NCBI GenBank assembly: GCA_030668545.1
Contig: DAOUTT010000094.1
Span: 1 to 7,655 of the forward strand
Length of the DNA: 7,655 nt
Reading direction: 5' to 3'
Source: Anaerolineales bacterium
Lineage (GTDB): Bacteria > Chloroflexota > Anaerolineae > Anaerolineales > E44-bin32
The translations under genes and the position numbers were made by a program. The notes beneath the pieces were generated by a model, which was given only the letters and a program-made list of their open reading frames with translations, was not told where the DNA came from and ran no database searches. Positions 1 to 6,512 of the stretch are shown here, one piece after another. Each line of letters begins with the position of its first letter. Position 1 is the first letter of the stretch.

Positions 1-942
1 CAAGGCGCGGATGACGAATTGGCTAAGTCGTACTACGCGGATAGCCTAGCAATGTGGCGAGAGGTGGGAGATAAGCGGGGGATTGCTACCGCTCTTGGAC
101 CACAGGCGAAACGCGCTGCGTCAGCGAATGATTTCGAACAAGCCAACCTTCTTTTTGAAGAGAGTTTATCCTTGTTCAGACAAGTCCAAGATAAGCGTGA
201 AATTGCAGGTGCTCTTTGGAATCTTGGACAGATTGCAGTCGTGATGGGGCGTTATGAACAAGCAGTACAAATGTATAACGAGAGCCAAGCGATCTATGAG
301 GAGCTGAAGGATCTCCATGGTGTAGCGACTCAACTGAGATCCTTGGCAGAGGTTGAAGCAAATCGAGGCAACACGATCAAGGCTCGTGCCTTATACGAAG
401 AAGCATTAACGAGTTTTCGTTCTTTAGAAGACATAAGATGCACTTCTACCTCCCTCGTTGGTCTAGCGGGAGTTTTCAGGGACCAGGAAGATCTCACAGG
501 CGCGATAGCGTTGATTCTTGAATGTCTAAATTTATCTCGGGAAAGTGGTTATAAACCCACGGAAGCCAAAGCGCTGAGATTGCTGGGAAAATGTGACCTC
601 ACTCAAGGTAGCCTCGAATCTGCACTGGCCCACTTTATCGATAGCCTGCAGATTGCTCGGGAGATGGGTCATCACCAGGATATTGCCGAAAGCATGGATG
701 GGTTGGCGAGTGTGGCAGCAGCCCAGGCTGATTACGATCGTTCCGTAAAGCTGTTTTCGGTAGCAGAGGCATTACGAGTCTCCGTTGGAATCTATTTGCC
801 CGAAGTAGTTGCAGCAGAAAATCGGAAATGGAAAGAGTTGGCTCTTTCCAGTCTGGGCGAATCCGCTTATGAAATGGCGGCAGAAGAAGGGGCATTGCTA
901 TCGATCGAGCAAGCGATCGAACTCATGATCACAGATGATTAA
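1..942 (+). CDS. TPR-repeat protein, C-terminal part (5' end outside window); likely C-terminus of a STAND-ATPase regulator
   Basis: The frame is open from base 1 (first residues QGADDELAKSYY) to the TAA at 940-942, so 313 residues of a longer protein are visible; the TTG at 19 is only an internal codon. The whole stretch is made of about six 40-residue helical repeats of the MalT/STAND type of TPR, each ending in a turn such as VGDKRGIATAL, VQDKREIAGAL, LKDLHGVATQL or MGHHQDIAESM, with the usual A/G/Y spacing. The last 80 residues (GLASVAAAQADYDRSVKLF, then AEALRVSVG, then AAEEGALLSIEQAIELM) match the typical tail of ATPase-TPR regulators in Chloroflexota and Actinobacteria. TPR repeats are protein- or ligand-binding scaffolds, so a sensor role is inferred. 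The catalytic part is not visible; by analogy with the two downstream genes it may be another cyclase-STAND protein, but a LuxR- or BTAD-type regulator or a stand-alone TPR protein remain possible. Confidence 0.85.
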   Translation, partial: QGADDELAKSYYADSLAMWREVGDKRGIATALGPQAKRAASANDFEQANLLFEESLSLFRQVQDKREIAGALWNLGQIAVVMGRYEQAVQMYNESQAIYEELKDLHGVATQLRSLAEVEANRGNTIKARALYEEALTSFRSLEDIRCTSTSLVGLAGVFRDQEDLTGAIALILECLNLSRESGYKPTEAKALRLLGKCDLTQGSLESALAHFIDSLQIAREMGHHQDIAESMDGLASVAAAQADYDRSVKLFSVAEALRVSVGIYLPEVVAAENRKWKELALSSLGESAYEMAAEEGALLSIEQAIELMITDD

Positions 943-1082
943 TTTGATTCAGGGTGGTGAGGAATCCTTGGCTGGAGCGCCAAACCTACAGAAACCCTTA
1001 TCCGGTGCCGTTCCAAGGTAAGCTAGATAGAATCCATCCGTTCTGACATAGGGTTTCGAACTTGGGGCTCAACTCCTAAGGA

Positions 1083-1117
1083 AGATGAGATTACCGATTT
1101 CATCTGTCAGGGTTGAC
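1083..1117 (+). promoter_or_regulatory. Stem-loop pair in the leader just before the ribosome-binding site
   Basis: Bases 1083-1091 (AGATGAGAT) pair with 1097-1105 (ATTTCATCT), giving nine pairs with one G-T wobble and a five-base loop (TACCG). It is followed at once by a small stem GTCA (1106-1109) with TGAC (1114-1117) around a four-base loop. The two stems abut and end six bases before the Shine-Dalgarno motif at 1123-1129. No T-run follows directly, so an intrinsic terminator is unlikely. A role in translation control or mRNA stability is possible but unproven, and chance pairing cannot be excluded. Confidence 0.35.
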
Positions 1118-1122
1118 TGCAG

Positions 1123-1129
1123 AAAGGTG
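1123..1129 (+). promoter_or_regulatory. Ribosome-binding site supporting a TTG start
   Basis: AAAGGTG lies eight bases before the TTG at 1138. An in-frame TGA at 1114-1116 blocks any start further upstream, and there is no in-frame ATG or GTG before the conserved cyclase motif (GTVTFLFTD) except within the seven codons after that stop, where none occurs. The TTG start is therefore well supported. Confidence 0.65.
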
Positions 1130-1137
1130 TTTTTCAA

Positions 1138-4008
1138 TTGAGCGCTGAAACTTTAGTCACACCCCAACAAGATGAGCTGCCCATTGGCACGGTCACCTTT
1201 CTTTTCACCGACATCGAAGGCTCGACCCTGCTGCTGGCACAGCTGGGCGATGACTACGCTAACCTGCTGGCGGATCAGCGCACCATCTTGCGCGAGGTCT
1301 TCATACGCCACGAAGGCCAGGAGGTCGACACGCAGGGGGACTCCTTCTTCGTCTCCTTCGCCCGGGCCAGTCAAGCTGTGTCGGCTGCGACCGAGATCCA
1401 GCGAACGCTCCAGGCGCACGAGTGGCCGGATGGCGTCGATGTTCGGGTGCGCATGGGTCTGCACACAGGCGAACCACTGCGAGCAGAAGAGGGCTACGTG
1501 GGTATGGATGTGCACCGGGCGGCGCGTATCGCTCACGCTGGCCACGGCGGGCAGGTGCTTCTCTCACCCACCACCACCTCTCTGGTTGAACATGATCTGC
1601 CGGATGATATTCGCTTGAAAGACCTGGGCGAGCATCGCTTGAAGGATCTTCAGCACCCACTGCGTATCAGCCAGTTAATTATCACAGAGCTTGCCACTGA
1701 TTTCCCTCCCCTGCAAACGCTCGACGCCTTACCGAACAATCTACCATCTCAATTGACCACCTTCGTTGGACGGGATGATGAGATCGCGCGTGTCAAGGAA
1801 CTGCTGCGTGAGACCAGACTGGTTACGCTGGTTGGTCCTGGGGGGACAGGGAAGACCCGACTCTCATTGCAGGTCGCCGCTGATTTAGTGGAGACCTTCC
1901 CACAGGGTGTGTGGTTCGTCGATTTGACAGCCGTTGAGTCGCCTGACGAGATGATGCCTGCAATCGCCGAGGCGATGCGATTCAAGATCGATGTCAACTC
2001 CAATTTAGCCCCAAAGCAGCAAGTGGTCGATTTCCTCTCCCGGAGATCTTGCCTTCTAGTGCTGGACAACTTCGAACATTTGATTGAAGGCGCTGGACTA
2101 CTCACCGAACTGATACAGCACGCCCCTGATGTTCACTTGTTGGTAACCTCCCGGGAGCGGTTGAACTTGCGCGAAGAATGGATCTTCGACGTAGGCGGGA
2201 TGAGCTACCCGCAAAATGGACGAGACAGCGATAAAGTTTACAGCGGGCTACATTTATTCAAAGAGCGTGCTCAACAAGTCGATAACGAGTTTGTGCTCTC
2301 CAACACGGTGGAGCCGCATGCGGTGCGTATCTGTCAACTTATGGATGGTTCACCTCTGGGCATCGAACTATCAGCAGCCTGGGTAGCCACGCTACCCTGC
2401 AGTGAAATCGTACGCGAGATCGAGAAGAACCTGGATTTCGTGGTCAGTACGATGCGCGATCTTCCCCAAAGACATCGAAGCTTACGGGCAGTTTTTGAGC
2501 ACTCATGGCAGTTGCTCAGCGAAGGGCAGAGAGCAAGCTTTCAACGGCTTTCCATATTCCGCGGAGGGTTTTCTCGGCAGGCAGCTGAACAGGTTGCAGG
2601 CGTGAACTTAACGATGCTGGCGGAGTTCATGAGTAAATCACTCATACGGCAGAGCGTTGAAGGTCGCTACGATATACATGGACTTCTGCGGCAGTACGCC
2701 CAGGAACAATTAAGCCTTGATAGCGAAGAACAACAAGCCGTCAAAGAAAACCATAGTCATTACTTCGCCCGCTTTCTGCAAGAACGCAGAGATGCACTCG
2801 ACCGAGAGCAGACACCTCAACTCCGGGATGAGATACGACCGGATATCAGCAATCTCAAAGAAGCAGTCAACCATGCTTTTAGGATTTGGGAGGAAGCCGA
2901 GGCGCTTGGATTCCTGCGAGATTTCTGCGCTTTCTACCGATCCACAAATTACTACGAAGGTCTAGATGTTCTTCGAAAGATCTCGCGCGGCTTGAGGGAT
3001 GATGGCATTGAGATGGAACTCGGCTCTCCCCGGGGGACAATGCTGCTCGCAATCACTGCCTACGAGTGCGCGTTTGAGAGTTCTCTGGGTTCTTCTGAAC
3101 ATGAGCAGGTTGCGAAGGATATTCTCCCAATTCTGCGCGAAACAGAGTTAACCCATGAGTTGGCGAATTGCCTGCTTGCTCTAGGTGTTTATCGCGTTTT
3201 ATACAGTGATTATTCCACAGCGATCGCTAATCTCTCTGAATCAACTTCGCTATTTGAATCGTTCAACGATCTCTATGGGTTGCTTACAAGTATGTCCTGG
3301 CTGGGTTGGGCGTACAAAGAGATGGGTGATCTTGATCGCGGGGGGGAAATCTTCCAGGACGCGTATGAGCTCAGCAAACGCGAAGGCTCTCGCTTGGGTC
3401 AGGCGTACACACTGAGCAAACTTGGCACATGGTCCGACGCACGCCATGAGTTTGAAGAGGCGTTGGGATATCACCAGAAAGCTCAGGTCATATTCATCGA
3501 GTTCAATGATGTCGCTGGGCAGGGCTATGCTCTAAGCCGCATGAGCTTGAGCGCATGGGGAACGGGAGATTTCAAAGAAGCATTAAGTTTTGGCAATACT
3601 GGATTAGAGCAATTCGAATCGATCGGACACCGCTGGGGTATCAATACTTCCTACTGCCGCATCGGATTTGCTGAAGTGGACCTGGGGGAATATACAAGCG
3701 CCGAATCACACTTCAGACGCGCGCTGGATCTGGCAATCGAGAATCAATTCCCAGCAATCGCCAGCTACGCTTTAATCGGCATCGCTGCGGTACGCAACCA
3801 TCAGAAACACTATGCGCGTGCCGCCGAGCTGCTCGGGTTTGCGAATTCCCAGAAGACGACGCCCGCACTCTATAAGTATCTGGCAGATCTTGAGATCTCG
3901 AAGCTTGAAGCGCATCTGTCCCCTGAACAGCTCCAGGGAGGTTTAGCCAAGGGCTCGGAAACTGAATTCGATCAGCTTATTCGTTCCATCCAATCCGAAC
4001 AGCTTTGA
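1138..4008 (+). CDS. Cyclase-like domain + STAND (NB-ARC-type) ATPase + TPR signalling protein
   Basis: A complete 956-residue protein, starting at TTG and ending at TGA 4006-4008. Residues 17-182 form a class III adenylate/guanylate cyclase-type domain: metal-binding aspartates D25 (in FLFTDIEGST) and D68 (in EVDTQGDSF) and the transition-state arginine R130 (in VHRAAR) are present. The positions that normally carry the purine-specifying Lys and Asp hold D64 and G119, and the usual Asn is H126, so the substrate and even activity are uncertain. Residues 205-525 are a STAND NTPase: Walker A GPGGTGKT at 233-240, Walker B LLVLD ending at D310, TSR sensor at 337-339, a GLPLA-like GSPLG at 404-408, a winged-helix segment around 445-525, and an MHD-like IHGLLRQYA near 513. 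Residues 540-956 are helical, with TPR repeats clearest at 690-900. No signal peptide or membrane segment is seen, so it should be cytosolic. Expected role (inference): TPR senses a signal, the ATPase switches, the cyclase domain responds. Confidence 0.93.
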   Translation: MSAETLVTPQQDELPIGTVTFLFTDIEGSTLLLAQLGDDYANLLADQRTILREVFIRHEGQEVDTQGDSFFVSFARASQAVSAATEIQRTLQAHEWPDGVDVRVRMGLHTGEPLRAEEGYVGMDVHRAARIAHAGHGGQVLLSPTTTSLVEHDLPDDIRLKDLGEHRLKDLQHPLRISQLIITELATDFPPLQTLDALPNNLPSQLTTFVGRDDEIARVKELLRETRLVTLVGPGGTGKTRLSLQVAADLVETFPQGVWFVDLTAVESPDEMMPAIAEAMRFKIDVNSNLAPKQQVVDFLSRRSCLLVLDNFEHLIEGAGLLTELIQHAPDVHLLVTSRERLNLREEWIFDVGGMSYPQNGRDSDKVYSGLHLFKERAQQVDNEFVLSNTVEPHAVRICQLMDGSPLGIELSAAWVATLPCSEIVREIEKNLDFVVSTMRDLPQRHRSLRAVFEHSWQLLSEGQRASFQRLSIFRGGFSRQAAEQVAGVNLTMLAEFMSKSLIRQSVEGRYDIHGLLRQYAQEQLSLDSEEQQAVKENHSHYFARFLQERRDALDREQTPQLRDEIRPDISNLKEAVNHAFRIWEEAEALGFLRDFCAFYRSTNYYEGLDVLRKISRGLRDDGIEMELGSPRGTMLLAITAYECAFESSLGSSEHEQVAKDILPILRETELTHELANCLLALGVYRVLYSDYSTAIANLSESTSLFESFNDLYGLLTSMSWLGWAYKEMGDLDRGGEIFQDAYELSKREGSRLGQAYTLSKLGTWSDARHEFEEALGYHQKAQVIFIEFNDVAGQGYALSRMSLSAWGTGDFKEALSFGNTGLEQFESIGHRWGINTSYCRIGFAEVDLGEYTSAESHFRRALDLAIENQFPAIASYALIGIAAVRNHQKHYARAAELLGFANSQKTTPALYKYLADLEISKLEAHLSPEQLQGGLAKGSETEFDQLIRSIQSEQL

Positions 4009-4054
4009 AGCCCAGGGTAGCTTTATCCGTCTTCTCTCTTGCCCAAGCGGATTA

Positions 4055-4080
4055 CTTCTCCGACTGTCCTTAAGGAGAAG
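4055..4080 (+). other. Stem-loop downstream of the cyclase-STAND gene
   Basis: CTTCTCC (4055-4061) pairs perfectly with GGAGAAG (4074-4080) around a 12-base loop, about 47 bases after the TGA of the upstream gene. Its place suits a transcript 3' end or an RNA-stabilising structure, but no T-run follows and the loop is large, so I do not call it an intrinsic terminator. Confidence 0.3.
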
Positions 4081-4147
4081 AGTAGGCAGATTCAGACTCT
4101 TTCGTGGAGGCGGGAATGAGGGGCTTCTGTTCTATTGCAAGCCTGAA

Positions 4148-4176
4148 TTGTTATTGCGAACCTAATCATGTACTAT
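4148..4176 (+). promoter_or_regulatory. Candidate sigma-70-like promoter
   Basis: TTGTTA (4148-4153, four of six bases of the -35 consensus) and TACTAT (4171-4176, four of six of the -10 consensus) are separated by exactly 17 bases. It would give the transporter transcript a leader of roughly 450 bases. A second weak candidate, TTGATA at 4257-4262 with TAGTAG at 4280-4285, also has 17-base spacing but a poorer -10. Matches of this quality arise by chance, and promoter consensus in the host phylum is not certain. Confidence 0.2.
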
Positions 4177-4396
4177 GGGTTCTGGGGGAAGCAGGAACGT
4201 CATCGTGATGTCTAAGTGGCCCCCCTTTGTTTCGTTATTAATTGTTTAAAGTAGGTTTGATACCTTTCGTCTTGTTGTGTAGTAGAGAATAAAGACGCTT
4301 GTCACCGTTCGGGTAGACTGGCGGTCATCGCATCCCTCCAACCTCCCCACTAAGCCGCGCTATCCGACGTTTGGAATTGGATGGTAGCCGGTGCGC

Positions 4397-4450
4397 AGCT
4401 CATTTTCGCGAATTATCTCAAACACGCACCAACTCCGAGCTCGTTTTCGC
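4397..4450 (+). repeat. 13-base imperfect direct repeat with 41-base period
   Basis: AGCTCATTTTCGC at 4397-4409 recurs as AGCTCGTTTTCGC at 4438-4450, with one mismatch in 13 and a start-to-start distance of 41 bases, close to four helical turns. Such an arrangement fits paired operator sites for a dimeric or cooperative regulator of the transporter gene, whose ATG lies about 180 bases downstream. The second copy overlaps an eight-base palindrome CGAGCTCG (4436-4443). Function is inference only. Confidence 0.3.
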
Positions 4451-4453
4451 TTC

Positions 4454-4480
4454 ACTTCCCGGCTATCTTCACCGGGGAGT
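4454..4480 (+). other. GC-rich stem-loop upstream of the transporter
   Basis: ACTTCCCGG (4454-4462) pairs with CCGGGGAGT (4472-4480): nine pairs with one G-T wobble and a nine-base loop. It begins four bases after the second direct-repeat copy. No T-run follows, so it is not a typical terminator; it could be a leader structure if transcription starts upstream. Confidence 0.35.
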
Positions 4481-4612
4481 CGGGCTATTGGATTCGTCGG
4501 TGAACACTCGTTCTGTAAAGCTATTCGTATGCACATGAGCATCCGTAACCCGAAATAAATAACGTGTACCATAATTTTCAATAATTTGTTCACTCCGAGA
4601 TCGAGATTGCAC

Positions 4613-4620
4613 AGAGGAGG
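4613..4620 (+). promoter_or_regulatory. Strong ribosome-binding site of the transporter gene
   Basis: AGAGGAGG ends eight bases before the ATG at 4629, the best Shine-Dalgarno match in the window. It favours this ATG over the second in-frame ATG at 4638, which would sit 17 bases away. Confidence 0.75.
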
Positions 4621-4628
4621 GCTACAGA

Positions 4629-6272
4629 ATGACGACAATGCAGGCGAGGGAACGACCATCCACCTTTGCGGTTTTCCGCAACCGAAATTTCACATTCCTA
4701 TGGCTTGGCCAATTGGTCTCTACGATAGGAAGCGCCCTGACTTCCCTCGCTGCTTCCATCGTTGTGTACCGCCTGACGGGTTCGGCACTCAGCGTAGGCT
4801 TGATGCTCATCGCCACCTCCGCGCCAACTCTCGTACTAGGTCTCATCGCCGGTGTATTTGTCGACCGCTATGATCGGAAGCGGATCATGATCATCGCCGA
4901 TATTGCCCGGGCTGTAGTAGTCGTCCTCATCCCCTTCCTACTTCCTTATGGAATCGCGTGGCTGTATATCCTCGTTATGATGACAAGCGTGATCGGACAG
5001 TTTTTCGATCCAGCTCATTCGAGCGTGGTGCCCGAGATCGCTTCCGATGAAGAATTGGCGGCTGCAAATTCATTCATGGCCATCAGCGCATTCGGCTCGA
5101 CAGCGGTAGGGTTTGCAGCCGCAGGCTTAATCGCTTCAAAATTCCCCATCGAATGGGCTTTTTACTTGGATGGTCTCACCTTTTTCATCTCTGGGCTTTG
5201 CATTCTCGCAGTGAAGATAGCACCGTTGGAGGTCGAAGGAGAGACGACCATCCGCGTAATCGGCAAGAATCTACGTGCCGGCATGAATTTCCTGGTAAAC
5301 AATACATTGTTGCGTTCGTTACTGATGGTTTCTATTCCAATATTGCTCGGGTTCGGGCTGTGGAATTCGCTGCTGCTTCCCTTCGCTGAGAGAGCGCTTC
5401 ATGCCTCTGAGTTTGAGTTCGGCCTGCAAGAGGCTTTAACCTCCATTGGTTTCGTTATAGCAAGCCTACTTATGGCTAAGATCGGGGATCGGCTTAGAGA
5501 AGGGCAATGGATTGCCATTAGCTACTTGGGGATGGCACTGGCGGCCATAGTCTATTCCAGGACCACCTCAATCCCACTTGCGCTCGGCTTAGTTATGATC
5601 ATAGGTTTTATGAATGCACCGGCGATGATCTCCGGGCGACTCTTAATTCAACGCAATACGGAACGCGGAAACCGTGGCCGGGTGATGAGCGTTTTTGCGG
5701 TTGTTAAAAATACAGCTTTTCTCCTCGGCATGGCTGCCGCAGGGTTTGCAGATTTAGTAGATATACGTGTGATGATGCTCGTCAGCGCATTGATTATCCT
5801 ATTCTCGGGAGTACTCACCTTGTCCTTACCTGGTTTGCGCCAATCCGCCGAGGAATGGAGGCGCGCAACGGGCATCCTGCGGGCTGCACCTGTTATTCCT
5901 TCCTTGTCCGTAGGGCGAGCGGCAACGATCGTTGATTTCGAGGCGTTGTTAATTCACTTACCTGTGTTCTCACAATTAGACAAGGCAGAACGGACCCAAT
6001 TCATAGTGGGCACGCAAATTCGATCTGCACCGGCAGGTTCCTCGCTCATTAGGCGAGGAGAACCCGGAGAGGAGGCGTTCTTCATTCTCTCTGGTAAAAC
6101 CGTCGCCGGAATCTCAACATCGGCGGGCGATTACCGATCCTTATCCGTCATGGCTGCAGGAGATTTCTTTGGTGAGATTGCAGCGTTGATGGGAGTCGAA
6201 CGTACGGCGGACGTTGTAGCCGAAGAAGAGACAACGCTCTTACAGGTCCCAGCTAAAAATCTCCAACGCTGA
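4629..6272 (+). CDS. MFS transporter (EntS/MFS_3-like) fused to a cyclic-nucleotide-binding domain, cut short by TGA
   Basis: 547 residues to the TGA at 6270-6272. Residues 15-402 are a 12-helix major facilitator: hydrophobic segments near 22-46, 51-77, 86-105, 107-127, 150-170, 174-196, 229-253, 265-284, 294-310, 315-338, 354-376 and 380-402, the loop 2-3 signature DRYDRKR at 79-85 and its counterpart AKIGDRLREG near 283-292. Overall phrasing fits the EntS/MFS_3 group of proton-driven small-molecule exporters; the substrate cannot be told. After a linker (403-433) residues 435-547 form a Crp/PKA-type cyclic-nucleotide-binding domain starting LPVFSQLDKAERTQF, with the phosphate-binding cassette GDFFGEIAALMGVERTA at 511-527; G515, E516 and R525 are the expected ligand contacts, with the nine-residue Glu-Arg spacing of PKA-type domains. 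The domain stops after its last strand; the lid helices lie beyond the TGA in the same frame (6273-6431). The C-terminal domain should be cytosolic and could gate transport in response to cNMP (inference). Confidence 0.9.
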   Translation: MTTMQARERPSTFAVFRNRNFTFLWLGQLVSTIGSALTSLAASIVVYRLTGSALSVGLMLIATSAPTLVLGLIAGVFVDRYDRKRIMIIADIARAVVVVLIPFLLPYGIAWLYILVMMTSVIGQFFDPAHSSVVPEIASDEELAAANSFMAISAFGSTAVGFAAAGLIASKFPIEWAFYLDGLTFFISGLCILAVKIAPLEVEGETTIRVIGKNLRAGMNFLVNNTLLRSLLMVSIPILLGFGLWNSLLLPFAERALHASEFEFGLQEALTSIGFVIASLLMAKIGDRLREGQWIAISYLGMALAAIVYSRTTSIPLALGLVMIIGFMNAPAMISGRLLIQRNTERGNRGRVMSVFAVVKNTAFLLGMAAAGFADLVDIRVMMLVSALIILFSGVLTLSLPGLRQSAEEWRRATGILRAAPVIPSLSVGRAATIVDFEALLIHLPVFSQLDKAERTQFIVGTQIRSAPAGSSLIRRGEPGEEAFFILSGKTVAGISTSAGDYRSLSVMAAGDFFGEIAALMGVERTADVVAEEETTLLQVPAKNLQR

Positions 6273-6431
6273 TTGGATCACCCTCAACTGCGCTATCTGC
6301 TTCTATCCAAACTGACGGAACGCCTAAGTCGCACACACGTGATCGACCTGCCGCGGCTTGCCGGCTTCGACCAGGATAACTTACGAGAGCTGCGCATGAC
6401 CCCGATCGACCCGGAGGACATCCCTGAATAG
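6273..6431 (+). pseudogene. In-frame remainder of the cyclic-nucleotide-binding domain beyond the internal TGA
   Basis: Directly after the TGA the same frame stays open for 52 codons to TAG at 6429-6431 and reads as plausible protein: LDHPQLRYLLLSKLTERL is the amphipathic helix pair (B/C lid) expected after the beta-barrel of a Crp-type domain, followed by SRTHVIDLPRLAGFDQDN and an acidic end (TPIDPEDIPE). With it the full gene would be 4629-6431, about 600 codons. A single change, such as CGA or TGG to TGA, would explain the break; a pair of compensating indels is also possible. A sequencing error, a genuine nonsense mutation or stop readthrough cannot be told apart here. Reinitiation at the TTG at 6273 has no ribosome-binding site and seems unlikely. 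Confidence 0.8.
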
Positions 6432-6512
6432 AACGATTGAATCTAACGATCGTCTTGAGATTAAACGTTGAAATTCTCGTCCAAGATTGTCGAAGGCGGA
6501 CTGTAGGAATCA
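6432..6512 (+). promoter_or_regulatory. Short gap before the second cyclase gene
   Basis: These 81 bases contain AACGAT twice (6432-6437 and 6445-6450), an eight-base palindrome ACGATCGT (6446-6453), and flanking arms AATCT (6440-6444) and AGATT (6458-6462). I see no clear promoter. For the next gene, TAGGA at 6504-6508 is only four bases from the ATG, and AAGGCGGA at 6493-6500 is 12 away, so the ribosome-binding site is weak or unusual. The short gap fits co-transcription with the transporter. Confidence 0.3.

Larger units (their letters stand above)
943..1137 (+). promoter_or_regulatory. Intergenic leader upstream of the cyclase-STAND gene
   Basis: This 195-base gap separates the TPR gene from the cyclase-STAND gene. 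I find no open frame that looks coded and no convincing -35/-10 pair: TAGAAT at 1028-1033 resembles a -10 box but has no -35 partner 16-18 bases upstream. The last 60 bases hold a hairpin and the ribosome-binding site, listed separately. The spacing allows either an operon with the upstream gene or an independent promoter, and the sequence alone does not decide. Confidence 0.4.
4009..4628 (+). promoter_or_regulatory. 620-base non-coding region upstream of the transporter
   Basis: No plus-strand frame here resembles a gene. A 99-residue minus-strand frame (4360-4659) overlaps the transporter start, lacks any recognisable motif and is not believed. The region contains a weak promoter candidate, a 13-base imperfect direct repeat and two stem-loops, each listed separately. 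The length is unusual compared with the 81- and 195-base gaps elsewhere in the window, which suggests that the transporter has its own regulated promoter or that a decayed gene lay here. Confidence 0.4.

Noticed and set aside
1028..1033. TAGAAT as a -10 box for the cyclase-STAND gene
   Set aside because: No recognisable -35 element at the right distance.
991..1057. Inverted repeat GAAACCCT / AGGGTTTC
   Set aside because: The eight-base arms are 51 bases apart with nothing pairing between them; expected by chance at this length.
1153..1660. Long open frames in other frames and on the minus strand over the cyclase-coding part
   Set aside because: They are shadows of a GC-rich coding region; the plus-strand frame holds all cyclase motifs. 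The same holds for the overlapping frames near 6648-7616.
4055..4080. Intrinsic terminator after the complete cyclase-STAND gene
   Set aside because: The stem is perfect but only seven pairs with a 12-base loop, and no T-run follows; kept only as a stem-loop.
4133..4162. Near-repeat TATTGCAAGCC / TATTGCGAACC
   Set aside because: Only nine of 11 bases agree and there is no further copy, so no repeat array or operator can be argued.
4360..4659. 99-residue minus-strand open frame across the transporter upstream region
   Set aside because: It overlaps the transporter's ribosome-binding site and start, and its translation shows no family motif or domain-like pattern.
6270..6272. Selenocysteine or reassigned UGA decoding
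   Set aside because: No cysteine or redox site is expected here in a cNMP-binding domain, tryptophan is encoded by TGG throughout, and the 956-codon gene contains no internal TGA. A nonsense mutation or sequencing error is simpler.
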